From an uncultured Cohaesibacter sp. (GTDB lineage: Bacteria > Pseudomonadota > Alphaproteobacteria > Rhizobiales > Cohaesibacteraceae), in assembly GCF_963677725.1 (NCBI RefSeq), contig NZ_OY782507.1, forward strand, positions 2,976,001-3,040,000: DNA of 64,000 bases, read 5' to 3'. The position numbers were made by a program, and so were the translations under genes. Shown one piece after another: positions 52,964-61,171 of this stretch; the first letter of the stretch is position 1; every line of letters starts with the position of its first letter. A model generated the notes under the pieces. That model was not told the DNA's origin. It did no database searches and was given only the letters and a program-made list of their open reading frames with translations.

Positions 52964-54085
52964 ATGTCCATGTCCGGACAGCCTCAGCGCCCGCAACCTC
53001 GTGACAGTGTGATGAGCATCCCCGTTTATGTCCCTGGCAAGTCCAAGGTCAAAACCGACGGTCCTGTTCACAAACTCTCGTCGAACGAAACCCCTTTGGG
53101 GGCAAGCGCCAAGGCTGTGGACGCCTATCGACAGATAGCGGGACAACTGGAATATTATCCGGACGGGGCCAGCACGGCCCTTCGCGAAGCGATCGGGGAC
53201 GTCCATGGCATCCATCCCGGTCGCATCCTGTGTGGTGCCGGATCCGACGAAATCCTGACGATGATTGCCAACACCTTCCTTGAGAAGGGCGATGAGGCGA
53301 TCTATTGCGAGCATGGGTTTCTGGTTTATCCGATTGTCATTCAGGCCGCTGGCGCCAAGCCGGTGAAGGTCAAGGAAAAGAATTGCGTTACCGATGTAGA
53401 CGCCATCTTTGCTGCGGTCACCGAGCGGACCAAGGTGGTGTTCCTTGCCAACCCGAACAATCCCACCGGCACCTATCTGCCGTTCACCGAGATCCGTCGT
53501 CTGCATGAAGGTCTGCCGGGGTCGGTGTTGCTGGTGCTTGATGCGGCCTATGCGGAATATGTCACGGCCCATGATTATCAGTCTGGCATCGAGCTGGCTG
53601 GTGCATCGGAAAACGTGCTGATGACCCGTACTTTCTCCAAGATCTATGGTCTGGCCAATTTGCGTCTGGGCTGGTGCTTTGGTCCTGAAGCGGTGATTCA
53701 GGCGATGGAGCGGGTGCGCGGTCCGTTCAACGTGTCTGGCGCGGCGCAGGCCGCAGGCATCGCGGCGATCCGCGATCAGGACTTCGTTCGCGCAGCGGTG
53801 GCCCATAATAATGAATGGCTTCCAAAGCTGACCAAGGGGCTGGAAGATCTCGGCCTGACCGTCACGCCAAGTGTGGGCAATTTCATTTTGATCCATTTCA
53901 CCGATGCGCCGGGCAAGAGTGCCGTGGAAGCCGATGACTATTTGCTGTCCCATGGCTGCATCCTGCGTCAAGTTGGCAATTATGGCTTCCCCAATGCATT
54001 GCGCATGACGGTCGGCTCGGCGGAGGCCTGTGAGCGGGTGCTTTCCTTGCTGGGTGATTTTATGAGGGGGAGCGGAAATGACTGA
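52964..54085 (+). CDS. hisC: histidinol-phosphate/aromatic aminotransferase
   Basis: The 373-residue PLP enzyme of the HisC group: KLSSNETPLGASAKAVDAY, YPDGASTALREAIGDVHGIHPGRILCGAGSDEIL, FLANPNNPTGTYLPFTEI, VLDAAYAEY, the PLP-lysine motif TRTFSKIYGLANLRLGWCF and ILRQVGNYGFPNALRMTVGSAE. It transaminates imidazole acetol phosphate, and in this context (between chorismate mutase and tyrC) probably also aromatic keto acids. AGGAG precedes the ATG. The 3' end overlaps tyrC by 8 bp. Confidence 0.93.
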   Translation: MSMSGQPQRPQPRDSVMSIPVYVPGKSKVKTDGPVHKLSSNETPLGASAKAVDAYRQIAGQLEYYPDGASTALREAIGDVHGIHPGRILCGAGSDEILTMIANTFLEKGDEAIYCEHGFLVYPIVIQAAGAKPVKVKEKNCVTDVDAIFAAVTERTKVVFLANPNNPTGTYLPFTEIRRLHEGLPGSVLLVLDAAYAEYVTAHDYQSGIELAGASENVLMTRTFSKIYGLANLRLGWCFGPEAVIQAMERVRGPFNVSGAAQAAGIAAIRDQDFVRAAVAHNNEWLPKLTKGLEDLGLTVTPSVGNFILIHFTDAPGKSAVEADDYLLSHGCILRQVGNYGFPNALRMTVGSAEACERVLSLLGDFMRGSGND

Positions 54086-55052
54086 TCCTCTTTTTAAACG
54101 GATGACGCTGATCGGGATCGGTCTGCTTGGTTCCTCCATTGCATTGGCTGCGCGCCAACGTGGAGTGGTTGAGCATATCGCGATCCATACCCGGTCCCAA
54201 TCCACCCTTGATCGGGCAGCAGAACTCAAGCTTGGGGACAGCTATCATACCGATATCGCCGAGAGTGTGTGCGGCTCAGATCTGGTCGTGGTTTGTACCC
54301 CAGTCGGGGCTTGCGAGGCGGTGGCCAAAGCCATTGCCGGCGATCTGGCCGAAGGGGCTATTGTCACCGATGTCGGCTCGGTCAAGGCGTCAATCATCAA
54401 GCAGATGCAGCCGCATTTGCCGCCATATGTGCATTTCGTGCCCGGCCATCCCATTGCCGGTACCGAAGAGTCTGGACCGGATGCAGGCTTTGCTGAATTG
54501 TTCTCCAATCGCTGGTGCATTCTGACACCTCCGCCCAAGACTGATCAGGCGGCGATTGACAAGACCATGCAATTCTGGAGCGTGCTAGGCTCGAATGTCG
54601 AGGTAATGGATGCCAAGCATCATGATCAGGTGTTGGCCATCACATCGCATCTGCCGCATTTGATTGCTTACAATATTGTCGGCACGGCGTCAGATCTGGA
54701 AATGGTGAAGGATTCCGAGGTGATCAAATATTCTGCAGGCGGTTTCAGGGATTTTACCCGCCTTGCGGCCTCGGATCCGACCATGTGGCGGGATGTGTTC
54801 CTGCATAACAAGGAGGCGGCTCTGGAAATGCTTGGTCGCTTCACCGAAGATCTGACAGCCCTTCAGCGGGCCATTCGCTGGGAAGATGGGGACGCCCTCT
54901 TCAATCTGTTCACACGCACCCGATCCATCCGCCGCAGCATCATTGATGCGGGTCAGGAAATTGACGCCTCTGACTTTGGCCGTCATATCAAGGACGGCGA
55001 GACCCATGCCGATCAACTGACCAAGGATGACCATTCCTCCACGGGCAGCTAG
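54078..55052 (+). CDS. tyrC: prephenate/arogenate dehydrogenase
   Basis: The 324-residue NAD(P)-dependent enzyme makes 4-hydroxyphenylpyruvate or tyrosine. Rossmann start RMTLIGIGLLGSSIALAARQRG, TDVGSVKASIIKQM, the catalytic His region HFVPGHPIAGTEESGPDAGFAELF, and LAITSHLPHLIAYNIVG with SAGGFRDFTRLAASDPTMWRDVFLHN are all diagnostic. It overlaps hisC, so the pair is translationally coupled. A strong terminator closes the unit. Confidence 0.95.
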   Translation: MTDPLFKRMTLIGIGLLGSSIALAARQRGVVEHIAIHTRSQSTLDRAAELKLGDSYHTDIAESVCGSDLVVVCTPVGACEAVAKAIAGDLAEGAIVTDVGSVKASIIKQMQPHLPPYVHFVPGHPIAGTEESGPDAGFAELFSNRWCILTPPPKTDQAAIDKTMQFWSVLGSNVEVMDAKHHDQVLAITSHLPHLIAYNIVGTASDLEMVKDSEVIKYSAGGFRDFTRLAASDPTMWRDVFLHNKEAALEMLGRFTEDLTALQRAIRWEDGDALFNLFTRTRSIRRSIIDAGQEIDASDFGRHIKDGETHADQLTKDDHSSTGS

Positions 55053-55077
55053 GCTTGGGGCACGTATCTACAAAAAG

Positions 55078-55110
55078 AAAAGCTGCAGACATCTGTCTGC
55101 GGCTTTTTTG
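55078..55110 (+). terminator. hisC-tyrC terminator
   Basis: AGC-T-GCAGAC/GTCTGC-G-GCT stem with one mismatch (loop ATCT), A-run before and TTTTTTG after. It is also useful for the convergent DUF2125 gene. Confidence 0.87.
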
Positions 55111-55133
55111 TTGCGTGCGATGCTTCTTACCAA

Positions 55134-56180
55134 TCAGAAGCGCAGCAGTGGCAGCGTGCCCAGCGGTATGAAGCCAGCCTTCATTTGGCCGTTGGTCAGC
55201 TTGATTTCCACTTCCGATCCAATCAGGTCGCCATCCTTCATCGGCTTGCCCATCAATTGCAGCGCGGTGAGGGGACCATTGAGGCCGTCTTTCTTTGCGG
55301 TCAAAGTCTGAACCGGATTGGCCTGATCGATGGGTGGATTGAGGATGCGGGCCTTGATGAGGCCATCGGCCATGCCAAGGCGATCAAAGGCCAGATTGCC
55401 AGAGAATTTGATGGTTTTCTGGCCGATTTCGATCATGCCTGCCAGCGGGTTAATCTTGCCGGATTGTTCAAGCCAAGCGCGGGCTGGATTGTTCTGATTG
55501 CGCATGGCGGCATCAAGCCCGCCAACCAGCGTGAAGGAGAGCTGACCGGAGAGGTCCGGCAGGACGCGGGAGCTAAAATCGGTGGCCGCAAGGGACACAT
55601 CCAGATCGCCCGGTTGTTCCGGGGTCGGGCGCAGATGGAATTCCATTGCCTTGGCCGTGATGTCGCCCAGCAAAGCGGCCAGCTGCGGATTGTTCGAGGT
55701 AAAGGTCGGTTCTGTGGCCTCAAACGAGGCGCGCGTGATGAAATCGGTCGGGCTGAAGCGCACGGAGCCGCGCATCAAACTGGCCATCATTTCAAAGCTC
55801 TGGCCGGTTGGCTGATGGGTGAGCGTGGCGCGATTTTCCGTTTCGATCACGGCCAGATTGGGGGCATAGACCTGCCAGATGGCGCGCAGGGGGCCGCCTT
55901 GCGCCTGCCAGCCGGAGCGTGGATCCTGAATGCGGTAGGACGAGCAGGTGAGCGAAAGTCGGAACGGGTAACCGCCCAAGGTCTGGTTGTCGCATTGAAG
56001 CAGTTGCTGGCCGTCAATCGTGCGGGCCATCAGGCGATCAACAATTTCCTGAGCACGGGTGTAGCTGACATACCAAAAGGCACTCCAGCCTACGATCACC
56101 AACATGATGAAAGCGCCGAGCAGGACATATTTCCGCTTCGAGGCAGGCTGTTTGGGGGCGGTTGGCTGGCTGTTCGACAT
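55134..56180 (-). CDS. DUF2125-family envelope protein
   Basis: A 348-residue protein with one membrane anchor at residues 18-38 (YVLLGAFIMLVIVGWSAFWYVSY) and a large periplasmic part. DUF2125 features seen: LQCDNQTLGGYPFRLSLTCSSYRI, where two cysteines flank GGYPFR, and repeated beta-rich segments. The family is widespread in Hyphomicrobiales and of unknown function. The ATG at 56180 is preceded by a weak purine stretch; upstream residues are not family-like. It diverges from the ChaC-like gene. Confidence 0.88.
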   Translation of the reverse strand: MSNSQPTAPKQPASKRKYVLLGAFIMLVIVGWSAFWYVSYTRAQEIVDRLMARTIDGQQLLQCDNQTLGGYPFRLSLTCSSYRIQDPRSGWQAQGGPLRAIWQVYAPNLAVIETENRATLTHQPTGQSFEMMASLMRGSVRFSPTDFITRASFEATEPTFTSNNPQLAALLGDITAKAMEFHLRPTPEQPGDLDVSLAATDFSSRVLPDLSGQLSFTLVGGLDAAMRNQNNPARAWLEQSGKINPLAGMIEIGQKTIKFSGNLAFDRLGMADGLIKARILNPPIDQANPVQTLTAKKDGLNGPLTALQLMGKPMKDGDLIGSEVEIKLTNGQMKAGFIPLGTLPLLRF

Positions 56181-56339
56181 TGCTGGGCTCGTCTCTTGCA
56201 AATTATGGGACTGATTGGTATCCAAGGCCCTTGTCGCCCGATCCTGTGGCGCAATCAAGGCCGGGTATGGTTTGCCAAGGCGTTATCAAGGGAATTGGCG
56301 GCCTCAAGGGGCCTTCGACAATAGGAATGGGGCGGATTG

Positions 56340-56882
56340 ATGAGTGATCTTTGGGTGTTTGGATACGGGTCCCTGATGTGGCGGCCGGGTTTTGACTATC
56401 TGGAAGCCCATATTGCCGATTTGCAGGGCTATCATCGCTCACTGTGTATCTATTCCCATATCCATCGTGGCACGCCGGAGGTTCCGGGCTTGGTTCTGGG
56501 GCTTGATACGGGCGGTCATAGCATGGGTATGGCTTTCCGGGTTGCCGAGGCAAAACGCGACGAGGTGATGGCCTATTTGCGGGCGCGGGAACAGGTGACG
56601 ATGGTCTATCTGGAACGCACGGGGATGGTGCGGCTGCTCGATGGTTCCACGGCAGAAGGGGGACGCATGGTTGAAGCGGTGATCTATGTCGCCGATCATA
56701 GCCACCCGCAATATGCTGGCAAGTTGTCCCTTGATGAGCAAGAAGGCTTTGTGCTGAGGGGCCATGGCCAATCGGGGCCAAATATCGAGTATGTGCTCAA
56801 CACGGTTGATCACCTCAAGGAAATCGATATCGAAGATGCGGACTTGTTTGCACTGGCAGGTCGGCTGCGCACAGGCGCCTGA
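56340..56882 (+). CDS. gamma-glutamylcyclotransferase, ChaC family
   Basis: The 180-residue protein begins DLWVFGYGSLMWRPGFDYLEAHIADLQGYHRSLCIYSHIHRGTPEVPGLVLGL. The FGYGSLMW/YGSL loop and the GTPxxPGLVLGL block match the glutathione-specific gamma-glutamylcyclotransferases, which split glutathione into 5-oxoproline and Cys-Gly. The middle region AYLRAREQVTMVYLERTGMVRLLDG probably carries the catalytic Glu (E in REQ or nearby). The ATG at 56340 is used; a TTG directly upstream is possible. Confidence 0.9.
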   Translation: MSDLWVFGYGSLMWRPGFDYLEAHIADLQGYHRSLCIYSHIHRGTPEVPGLVLGLDTGGHSMGMAFRVAEAKRDEVMAYLRAREQVTMVYLERTGMVRLLDGSTAEGGRMVEAVIYVADHSHPQYAGKLSLDEQEGFVLRGHGQSGPNIEYVLNTVDHLKEIDIEDADLFALAGRLRTGA

Positions 56883-56902
56883 TAGGAGACTGAAAAGTGG
56901 CT

Positions 56903-57259
56903 TCAGGCTGGGATCTTGAAGTCACTGCGACCCGGGCTCTGGCCAAGATCGCCCACAACGCGCGCGCGCTCTTCCTCGCCACCGGCCAACAGATGAACAT
57001 AGGCGGAGAGATGCATGAGGGCAGAATCGCTCATGTCGCTCAAGGCCATCGGCGTTAAATCTTCGATCATGCCGATCCACTGGATTTGCGGGTGAGGGCC
57101 TTCTTCGCTGGCAAGTATCAGGACGCATTCGCTGAAACTTGATATGTCATCTATAGCAATCTGGGAGAAAACATAGCGACCCTCACCGCTGCCCTGCCAA
57201 TAGCAGAAGCGGTTGTTCAGTCTGTCTAGGGCCAGATTTCCAATTGGTCTGGATGACAT
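56903..57259 (-). CDS. small protein of unknown function with a LexA box upstream
   Basis: A 118-residue protein starting MSSRPIGNLALDRLNNRFCYWQGSGEGRYVF. It has no signal peptide or membrane segment, an acidic overall look, and a C-terminal stretch (MHLSAYVHLLAGGEEERARVVGDLG) that could be helical. I do not recognise a named family. GGGGGA lies four bases before the ATG at 57259; another ATG six codons upstream is in frame. A GTTC-N7-GTTC direct repeat, the alphaproteobacterial LexA box, starts 35 bp upstream of the start codon. I infer it belongs to the SOS (DNA damage) regulon. It lies between the ChaC-like and plsC genes and has its own promoter region. Confidence 0.7.
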   Translation of the reverse strand: MSSRPIGNLALDRLNNRFCYWQGSGEGRYVFSQIAIDDISSFSECVLILASEEGPHPQIQWIGMIEDLTPMALSDMSDSALMHLSAYVHLLAGGEEERARVVGDLGQSPGRSDFKIPA

Positions 57260-57293
57260 GACGTCCCCCGAGGTCACATGCGTTCAGAGTTCA

Positions 57294-57308
57294 GAACAAA
57301 GATAGAAC
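57294..57308 (-). promoter_or_regulatory. LexA-type box (GTTC-N7-GTTC)
   Basis: On the minus strand GTTC-TATCTTT-GTTC matches the direct-repeat LexA site known in alphaproteobacteria. It lies 35-50 bp upstream of the unknown gene at 56903-57259. A further GAAC-N6-GTTC dyad overlaps it (57305-57318). Confidence 0.65.
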
Positions 57309-57397
57309 ATATTTGTTCCGGATGCAACAGTGGCTATTTCAAAATCATGTAGTTTCTCTTGTACAGAATACAAGATCTGGTGTGAGCAGATCACACA

Positions 57398-58144
57398 TTA
57401 TTTTATCGATGTGAGGGGTGCCTGTTCGGCGCGCGCTTCAGCGATCAGGCGATTGGAGTTGGTCTCAATGGTTTCGGAGACCTCGGCGAAGAAGACATCG
57501 GGCTCCAGACCTGGCTCGATGGGGGGGAGAATTTCGACGATGATTTTTGCCGGATAGAGCAGGAAGGAATGGCGCGGCCAAGCCAGACCTGTATTCAGAG
57601 CCACCGGATAACACGGCACATTGAGGGCCTTATAGACATGGCTGATGCCATATTTATAGACCGGGGCCACGTCCAGGGGACGACGGGTGCCTTCGGGGAA
57701 AATGATCAGTTGGCGATTTTCCTGCATGCGCTTCTTGGCCTTGTCGAGCATGTCGCGCAGGGCTTTTGCACGGGCACCCCGGTTGATCGGAATCATCTCA
57801 CCGCGGGCCACGGCCCAGCCAAAGAGCGGGATCCACATCAATTCGCGCTTGAGAATGAAAAGCGGATCCTTGACCAATGGCACCAGCGAGAATGTTTCAA
57901 ACACGCTCATATGTTTGGACGCCAGAATCAGGCTTTGATCCTGTGGCAGATTTTCGCGGCCACGTACCTCATAGCTGCCACCGATAATCAATGTGTAGAG
58001 TTTGATGCATACAGCAGCCCAGAAGCGGCCGATGGCAATCACGCCGTATCGGCGGAACGGCAGGGTCAGCATGCAGGCGAGCAACAGAATGAAGGTAACC
58101 ACATAAAAGGCAATGTGATAGAGCAACGACCGGACGAACAGCAT
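57398..58144 (-). CDS. plsC: 1-acyl-sn-glycerol-3-phosphate acyltransferase family protein
   Basis: The 248-residue protein has an N-terminal membrane segment (HIAFYVVTFILLLACMLTLPF) and the PlsC acyltransferase motifs: SKHMSVFETFSLVPL (motif I, HX4E in place of the usual HX4D), FGWAVARGEMIPINRG (motif II), FPEGTRRP (motif III) and PCYPVALNTGLAWP (motif IV). It acylates lysophosphatidate or a related lysolipid at the inner membrane. It lies between the unknown SOS-type gene and the YdcF gene, all on the minus strand. Confidence 0.92.
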   Translation of the reverse strand: MLFVRSLLYHIAFYVVTFILLLACMLTLPFRRYGVIAIGRFWAAVCIKLYTLIIGGSYEVRGRENLPQDQSLILASKHMSVFETFSLVPLVKDPLFILKRELMWIPLFGWAVARGEMIPINRGARAKALRDMLDKAKKRMQENRQLIIFPEGTRRPLDVAPVYKYGISHVYKALNVPCYPVALNTGLAWPRHSFLLYPAKIIVEILPPIEPGLEPDVFFAEVSETIETNSNRLIAEARAEQAPLTSIK

Positions 58145-58348
58145 GCAGTAATTCCTTGTGGTCAGGGCTTGGGCAGCTCAGGCAAGGTGGGGCTGCTGTC
58201 CCTGATCATGTGTCTTTCATCTGCATGACACCGGGCGGGAGGCGCGGATCGACCGCCATGCGCGGTTGTTATCGGCCATATTGGGCGAGGAGTCCAGCAA
58301 GGGAGGGCGGATTTTGGGGAAAGGCGCACCAAATCGGCGGCAGGGGCG

Positions 58349-59020
58349 TCAGCCTTTGATCAGGCGCTCGGAACTGCCATAGACGATGGCACCAAGCAGT
58401 TTGCCATATTCCTTGGTCAGCAAATGGACATTGTTCCAATCAAACAGCCGGGTGAGCAGCGACCGATCAGAGCGGGTGACCAATTGCCCTTGCAGGCGGA
58501 TATCGGGTGCGGCGCGGCGCATTTCCAGCATGGTACGCGGCATGTGATAGGCGCTGGTGACGATGATGAGGCTATGAAAGCCATGGCGGTGCGCCCATTC
58601 GGCGGTCTGGGTGGCATTGGCCACCGTGTTGAGTGCGCGGCTGTCAAGATCGACGCAGCAGGCAATTTGCTTCTTGGTCAGCTTGTAACGGCGCTCAAGG
58701 GTGGTTGGGCCATATCCGGGATGGACGCCGGAAATCAGAAGCCGTTTGCCCTTGTTGCGTTTGAGCAAGTCGATGGCCTTCTCAAGACGGCCTGCACCAC
58801 CGGTGACGACCACAATGGCGTCGGCCGGTTCCGGGTCCTGTTCGCTGGCCAGCAGCACATAGCCGGTATATCCCACCAGTCCCATGGTGAGCATGGCAAT
58901 GGACAGCAAGATTAACAGAGCGACCAGGCGGCCCAACTTGCGCCAGGACAGGAGCGACCAGCCACGGGCTCGGCGGAGCTCCGATTTGGCAAGGCTGCTG
59001 CTGTTGGCCTGATTGGACAT
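58349..59020 (-). CDS. YdcF family (DUF218) membrane protein
   Basis: A 223-residue protein with a basic N-terminus and one membrane helix at about residues 28-53 (LVALLILLSIAMLTMGLVGYTGYVLLA), followed by a DUF218 domain: ADAIVVVTGGAGRLEKAIDLLKRNKGKRLLISGVHPGYG, DLDSRALNTVANATQTAEWAHRHGFHSLIIVTSAYHMPRTMLEMRRAAP. YdcF/SanA/ElyC members act in envelope biology but their reaction is not well defined. The ATG at 59020 was chosen over a far-upstream TTG. It lies 79 bp after ftsX on the same strand, as in many Hyphomicrobiales. Confidence 0.88.
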   Translation of the reverse strand: MSNQANSSSLAKSELRRARGWSLLSWRKLGRLVALLILLSIAMLTMGLVGYTGYVLLASEQDPEPADAIVVVTGGAGRLEKAIDLLKRNKGKRLLISGVHPGYGPTTLERRYKLTKKQIACCVDLDSRALNTVANATQTAEWAHRHGFHSLIIVTSAYHMPRTMLEMRRAAPDIRLQGQLVTRSDRSLLTRLFDWNNVHLLTKEYGKLLGAIVYGSSERLIKG

Positions 59021-59099
59021 TGGGGCGATCTGCTTTGTGTGTTTGTAGAACCGGGTGTGGCATTGGTGGTTTGAGTTGGACAACGAGCGTCTGCAAAGG

Positions 59100-60290
59100 T
59101 CAACTCAGTTTGCTCAAGGTGTTGATAACCGTTAACCGCGTCGTGACGGCTGTGAAGATGGCAATGGCCAGTGCCAGCGCCAAGGTGCCAAGATAGGCAC
59201 TGTAGCCAAGTTCAATCACGCCGAGCAAGGCCTGCATCTGATCCGCTGCCGCCGAGCCTTCATCTTCCCGGACGACATATTGCATGATCAGGAAGGCCAG
59301 CATGGCAGCCCCACCGCCCGACATCGAGCCCTTGATGCCAAGGGCAAAGAAGCGGCGCTGGAACTCGCTCGCAATGAAACGATTGCTGGCACCGACAAAA
59401 TGCAACACCTCGATGGTTTCCTTGTTGCCTGCCATGGCCGAGCGGGTGGCAAAGACCACGATCAGCACAGTGGCGGCAATCACCAGTGCAAGAATGGCCA
59501 CGCCTGCGAGGATGGCTGTGTCCGCCATCGATTTGAGACGGTCGACCCAGAAGCGGTGATTGTCAAGGATCGCCCCACGCACTTGCTGTTGCAGGGCGTC
59601 GCTGATCGCGGCGAAGTCGACCACGGCGGGATCATCAATCGTCAACTCGATCAAGCGGGGGACCGGCAAATCGTCAAAGGCCAGATCAAGGCCAAGCCAC
59701 GGTTCCAGAAGGGCGTTGGAATCCTTTTCTGTCAGCACTTTGGCACTGTTTATGCCATCGGCGTCGCGGGCGATGCGGACCGCCTTGGCCAGTTCGGCAT
59801 CGATATCAACCCCTTCAATGTGGCGGATCTGAATGGTGGCACCGCGCGAGATGTCCGATTGCCAGTCGCGGGTGGCGTCCGAGACTACCGACACGCCTGC
59901 CACTGTGAGGGCGGCAAGGAAGCTCATGATGGCAATGACCAATACGAGGGCATGGCCTGCAATGGTGCCTTTGGGCACGATTGGGCCGGCTTTGTTGGCC
60001 ACCGCAAAGCTGGAGCTTTCGAGCATCGCCTTGGGCTTTAGGTCCCCAAGCCGGCGCTTGCGACGTTTCGGTTTGGCGGAGTGGGATTTTGTCTTGCCTG
60101 AGCCGTCCTTGGCATTGCTCTTGGGGGGCGCAAAGGACTGGCTGTCAACGGGATTGAGGTTTGGGCCGACCCGTGGAGAGTTGGAGGGCATGGGCGGCAG
60201 GCTTTGGGCTCCATGAATGGATGGACCTGTTGGACGGCCATCGCCTCGCCCCGAATTGCTGCCATTGCTGTCTGGTTTTTCACGCGCCAC
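59100..60290 (-). CDS. ftsX: cell division protein FtsX
   Basis: The 396-residue permease-like protein has four membrane helices (about 111-133, 270-295, 325-350, 370-393) in the FtsX layout, with the usual external loop after TM1 (about 135-265). GNKETIEVLHFVGASNRFIASEFQRRFFALGIKG is the FtsX family segment before TM3. It has an unusually long N-terminus: about 105 cytoplasmic residues rich in Pro, Ser, Lys and Arg (KSHSAKPKRRKRRLGD). With FtsE it controls septal cell wall hydrolases. The start is GTG with GAGG upstream, 10 bp after the ftsE stop. Confidence 0.93.
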   Translation of the reverse strand: MAREKPDSNGSNSGRGDGRPTGPSIHGAQSLPPMPSNSPRVGPNLNPVDSQSFAPPKSNAKDGSGKTKSHSAKPKRRKRRLGDLKPKAMLESSSFAVANKAGPIVPKGTIAGHALVLVIAIMSFLAALTVAGVSVVSDATRDWQSDISRGATIQIRHIEGVDIDAELAKAVRIARDADGINSAKVLTEKDSNALLEPWLGLDLAFDDLPVPRLIELTIDDPAVVDFAAISDALQQQVRGAILDNHRFWVDRLKSMADTAILAGVAILALVIAATVLIVVFATRSAMAGNKETIEVLHFVGASNRFIASEFQRRFFALGIKGSMSGGGAAMLAFLIMQYVVREDEGSAAADQMQALLGVIELGYSAYLGTLALALAIAIFTAVTTRLTVINTLSKLS

Positions 60291-60300
60291 GGTTCACCCC

Positions 60301-60960
60301 TCAATCATACACATAGAGCGCGCCATCATTGAGCACGATCCTGCGTGCATCGACCTGATCCATGAGACCCGTGTCGTGAGTGGCGATGATGATGGAGGTG
60401 CCGGAGCGGTGCAACTCGATGAAAAGCCTGAGCAGTCGACGGGCGAGAATCGGATCGACGTTGCCGGTCGGCTCGTCGGCCAGCAGAAGCTTGGGCTGGG
60501 AAATCAGGGCGCGGGCGATGGCGGCGCGTTGTTTCTCGCCGCCCGACATGACTGGCGGGTAGACATGCATGCGATGACCAAGCCCCACCCATTGGAGCAG
60601 TTCGGCAACATCGGTGCGATAATCATGTTCTGACTTGCCCTGTACCCGCAACGGCAAGGCAACATTTTCAAAGGTCGTGAGATGGTTTAACAGGCGGAAT
60701 TCCTGAAACACAAAGCCGATCTGGCGACGCAATTGGGACAATTCGTCATGATCAAGCCGGGCGGTGTCCTTGCCGAACACCTTGATCAGCCCGCGATTGG
60801 GCTTGAGCGACAAGAACATCAATTGCAGCAGGGAGGTCTTGCCCGCGCCGGACGGCCCGGAGAGGAACTGGAACGATTTGGCCGGAATGCTAAAGGAAAC
60901 GTCGCGCAGGACTTCCTGTCCCATGCCATACCGCAATCCTACATTTTCAAAGCGAATCAA
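60301..60960 (-). CDS. ftsE: cell division ATP-binding protein FtsE
   Basis: The 219-residue ABC ATPase has Walker A SGPSGAGKTSLLQLMFLS, the FtsE word GFVFQEFRLLNHLTTFENVALPLRV, the signature MSGGEKQRAAIARALI, Walker B LLLADEPTGNVD and switch His THDTG. The initial MIRFENVGLRYGMGQEVLRDVSFSI is standard. It powers FtsX at the divisome and is the first gene of the minus-strand ftsE-ftsX-ydcF-plsC string. It diverges from the zinc-ribbon repeat gene. Confidence 0.96.
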   Translation of the reverse strand: MIRFENVGLRYGMGQEVLRDVSFSIPAKSFQFLSGPSGAGKTSLLQLMFLSLKPNRGLIKVFGKDTARLDHDELSQLRRQIGFVFQEFRLLNHLTTFENVALPLRVQGKSEHDYRTDVAELLQWVGLGHRMHVYPPVMSGGEKQRAAIARALISQPKLLLADEPTGNVDPILARRLLRLFIELHRSGTSIIIATHDTGLMDQVDARRIVLNDGALYVYD

Positions 60961-61171
60961 ACCGGTTTCCTTCTTTGTTGTTGGTGTCGAGCTTGCCTGA
61001 TTTGTTGCGTGAATTCATCCGATTTGTGCCCTGTCTGCCTGATCTTTAGACAGGTCTTGGCAAAGCGTTAAGGGCTGATATCCTAACTTGTGGATGATTC
61101 GCCCGCTTTCCCTTGTTTGAGACCAGAAATGCGGACGTTCCGTGACCGTGGCTTCAACTGATTGTGCGCCA

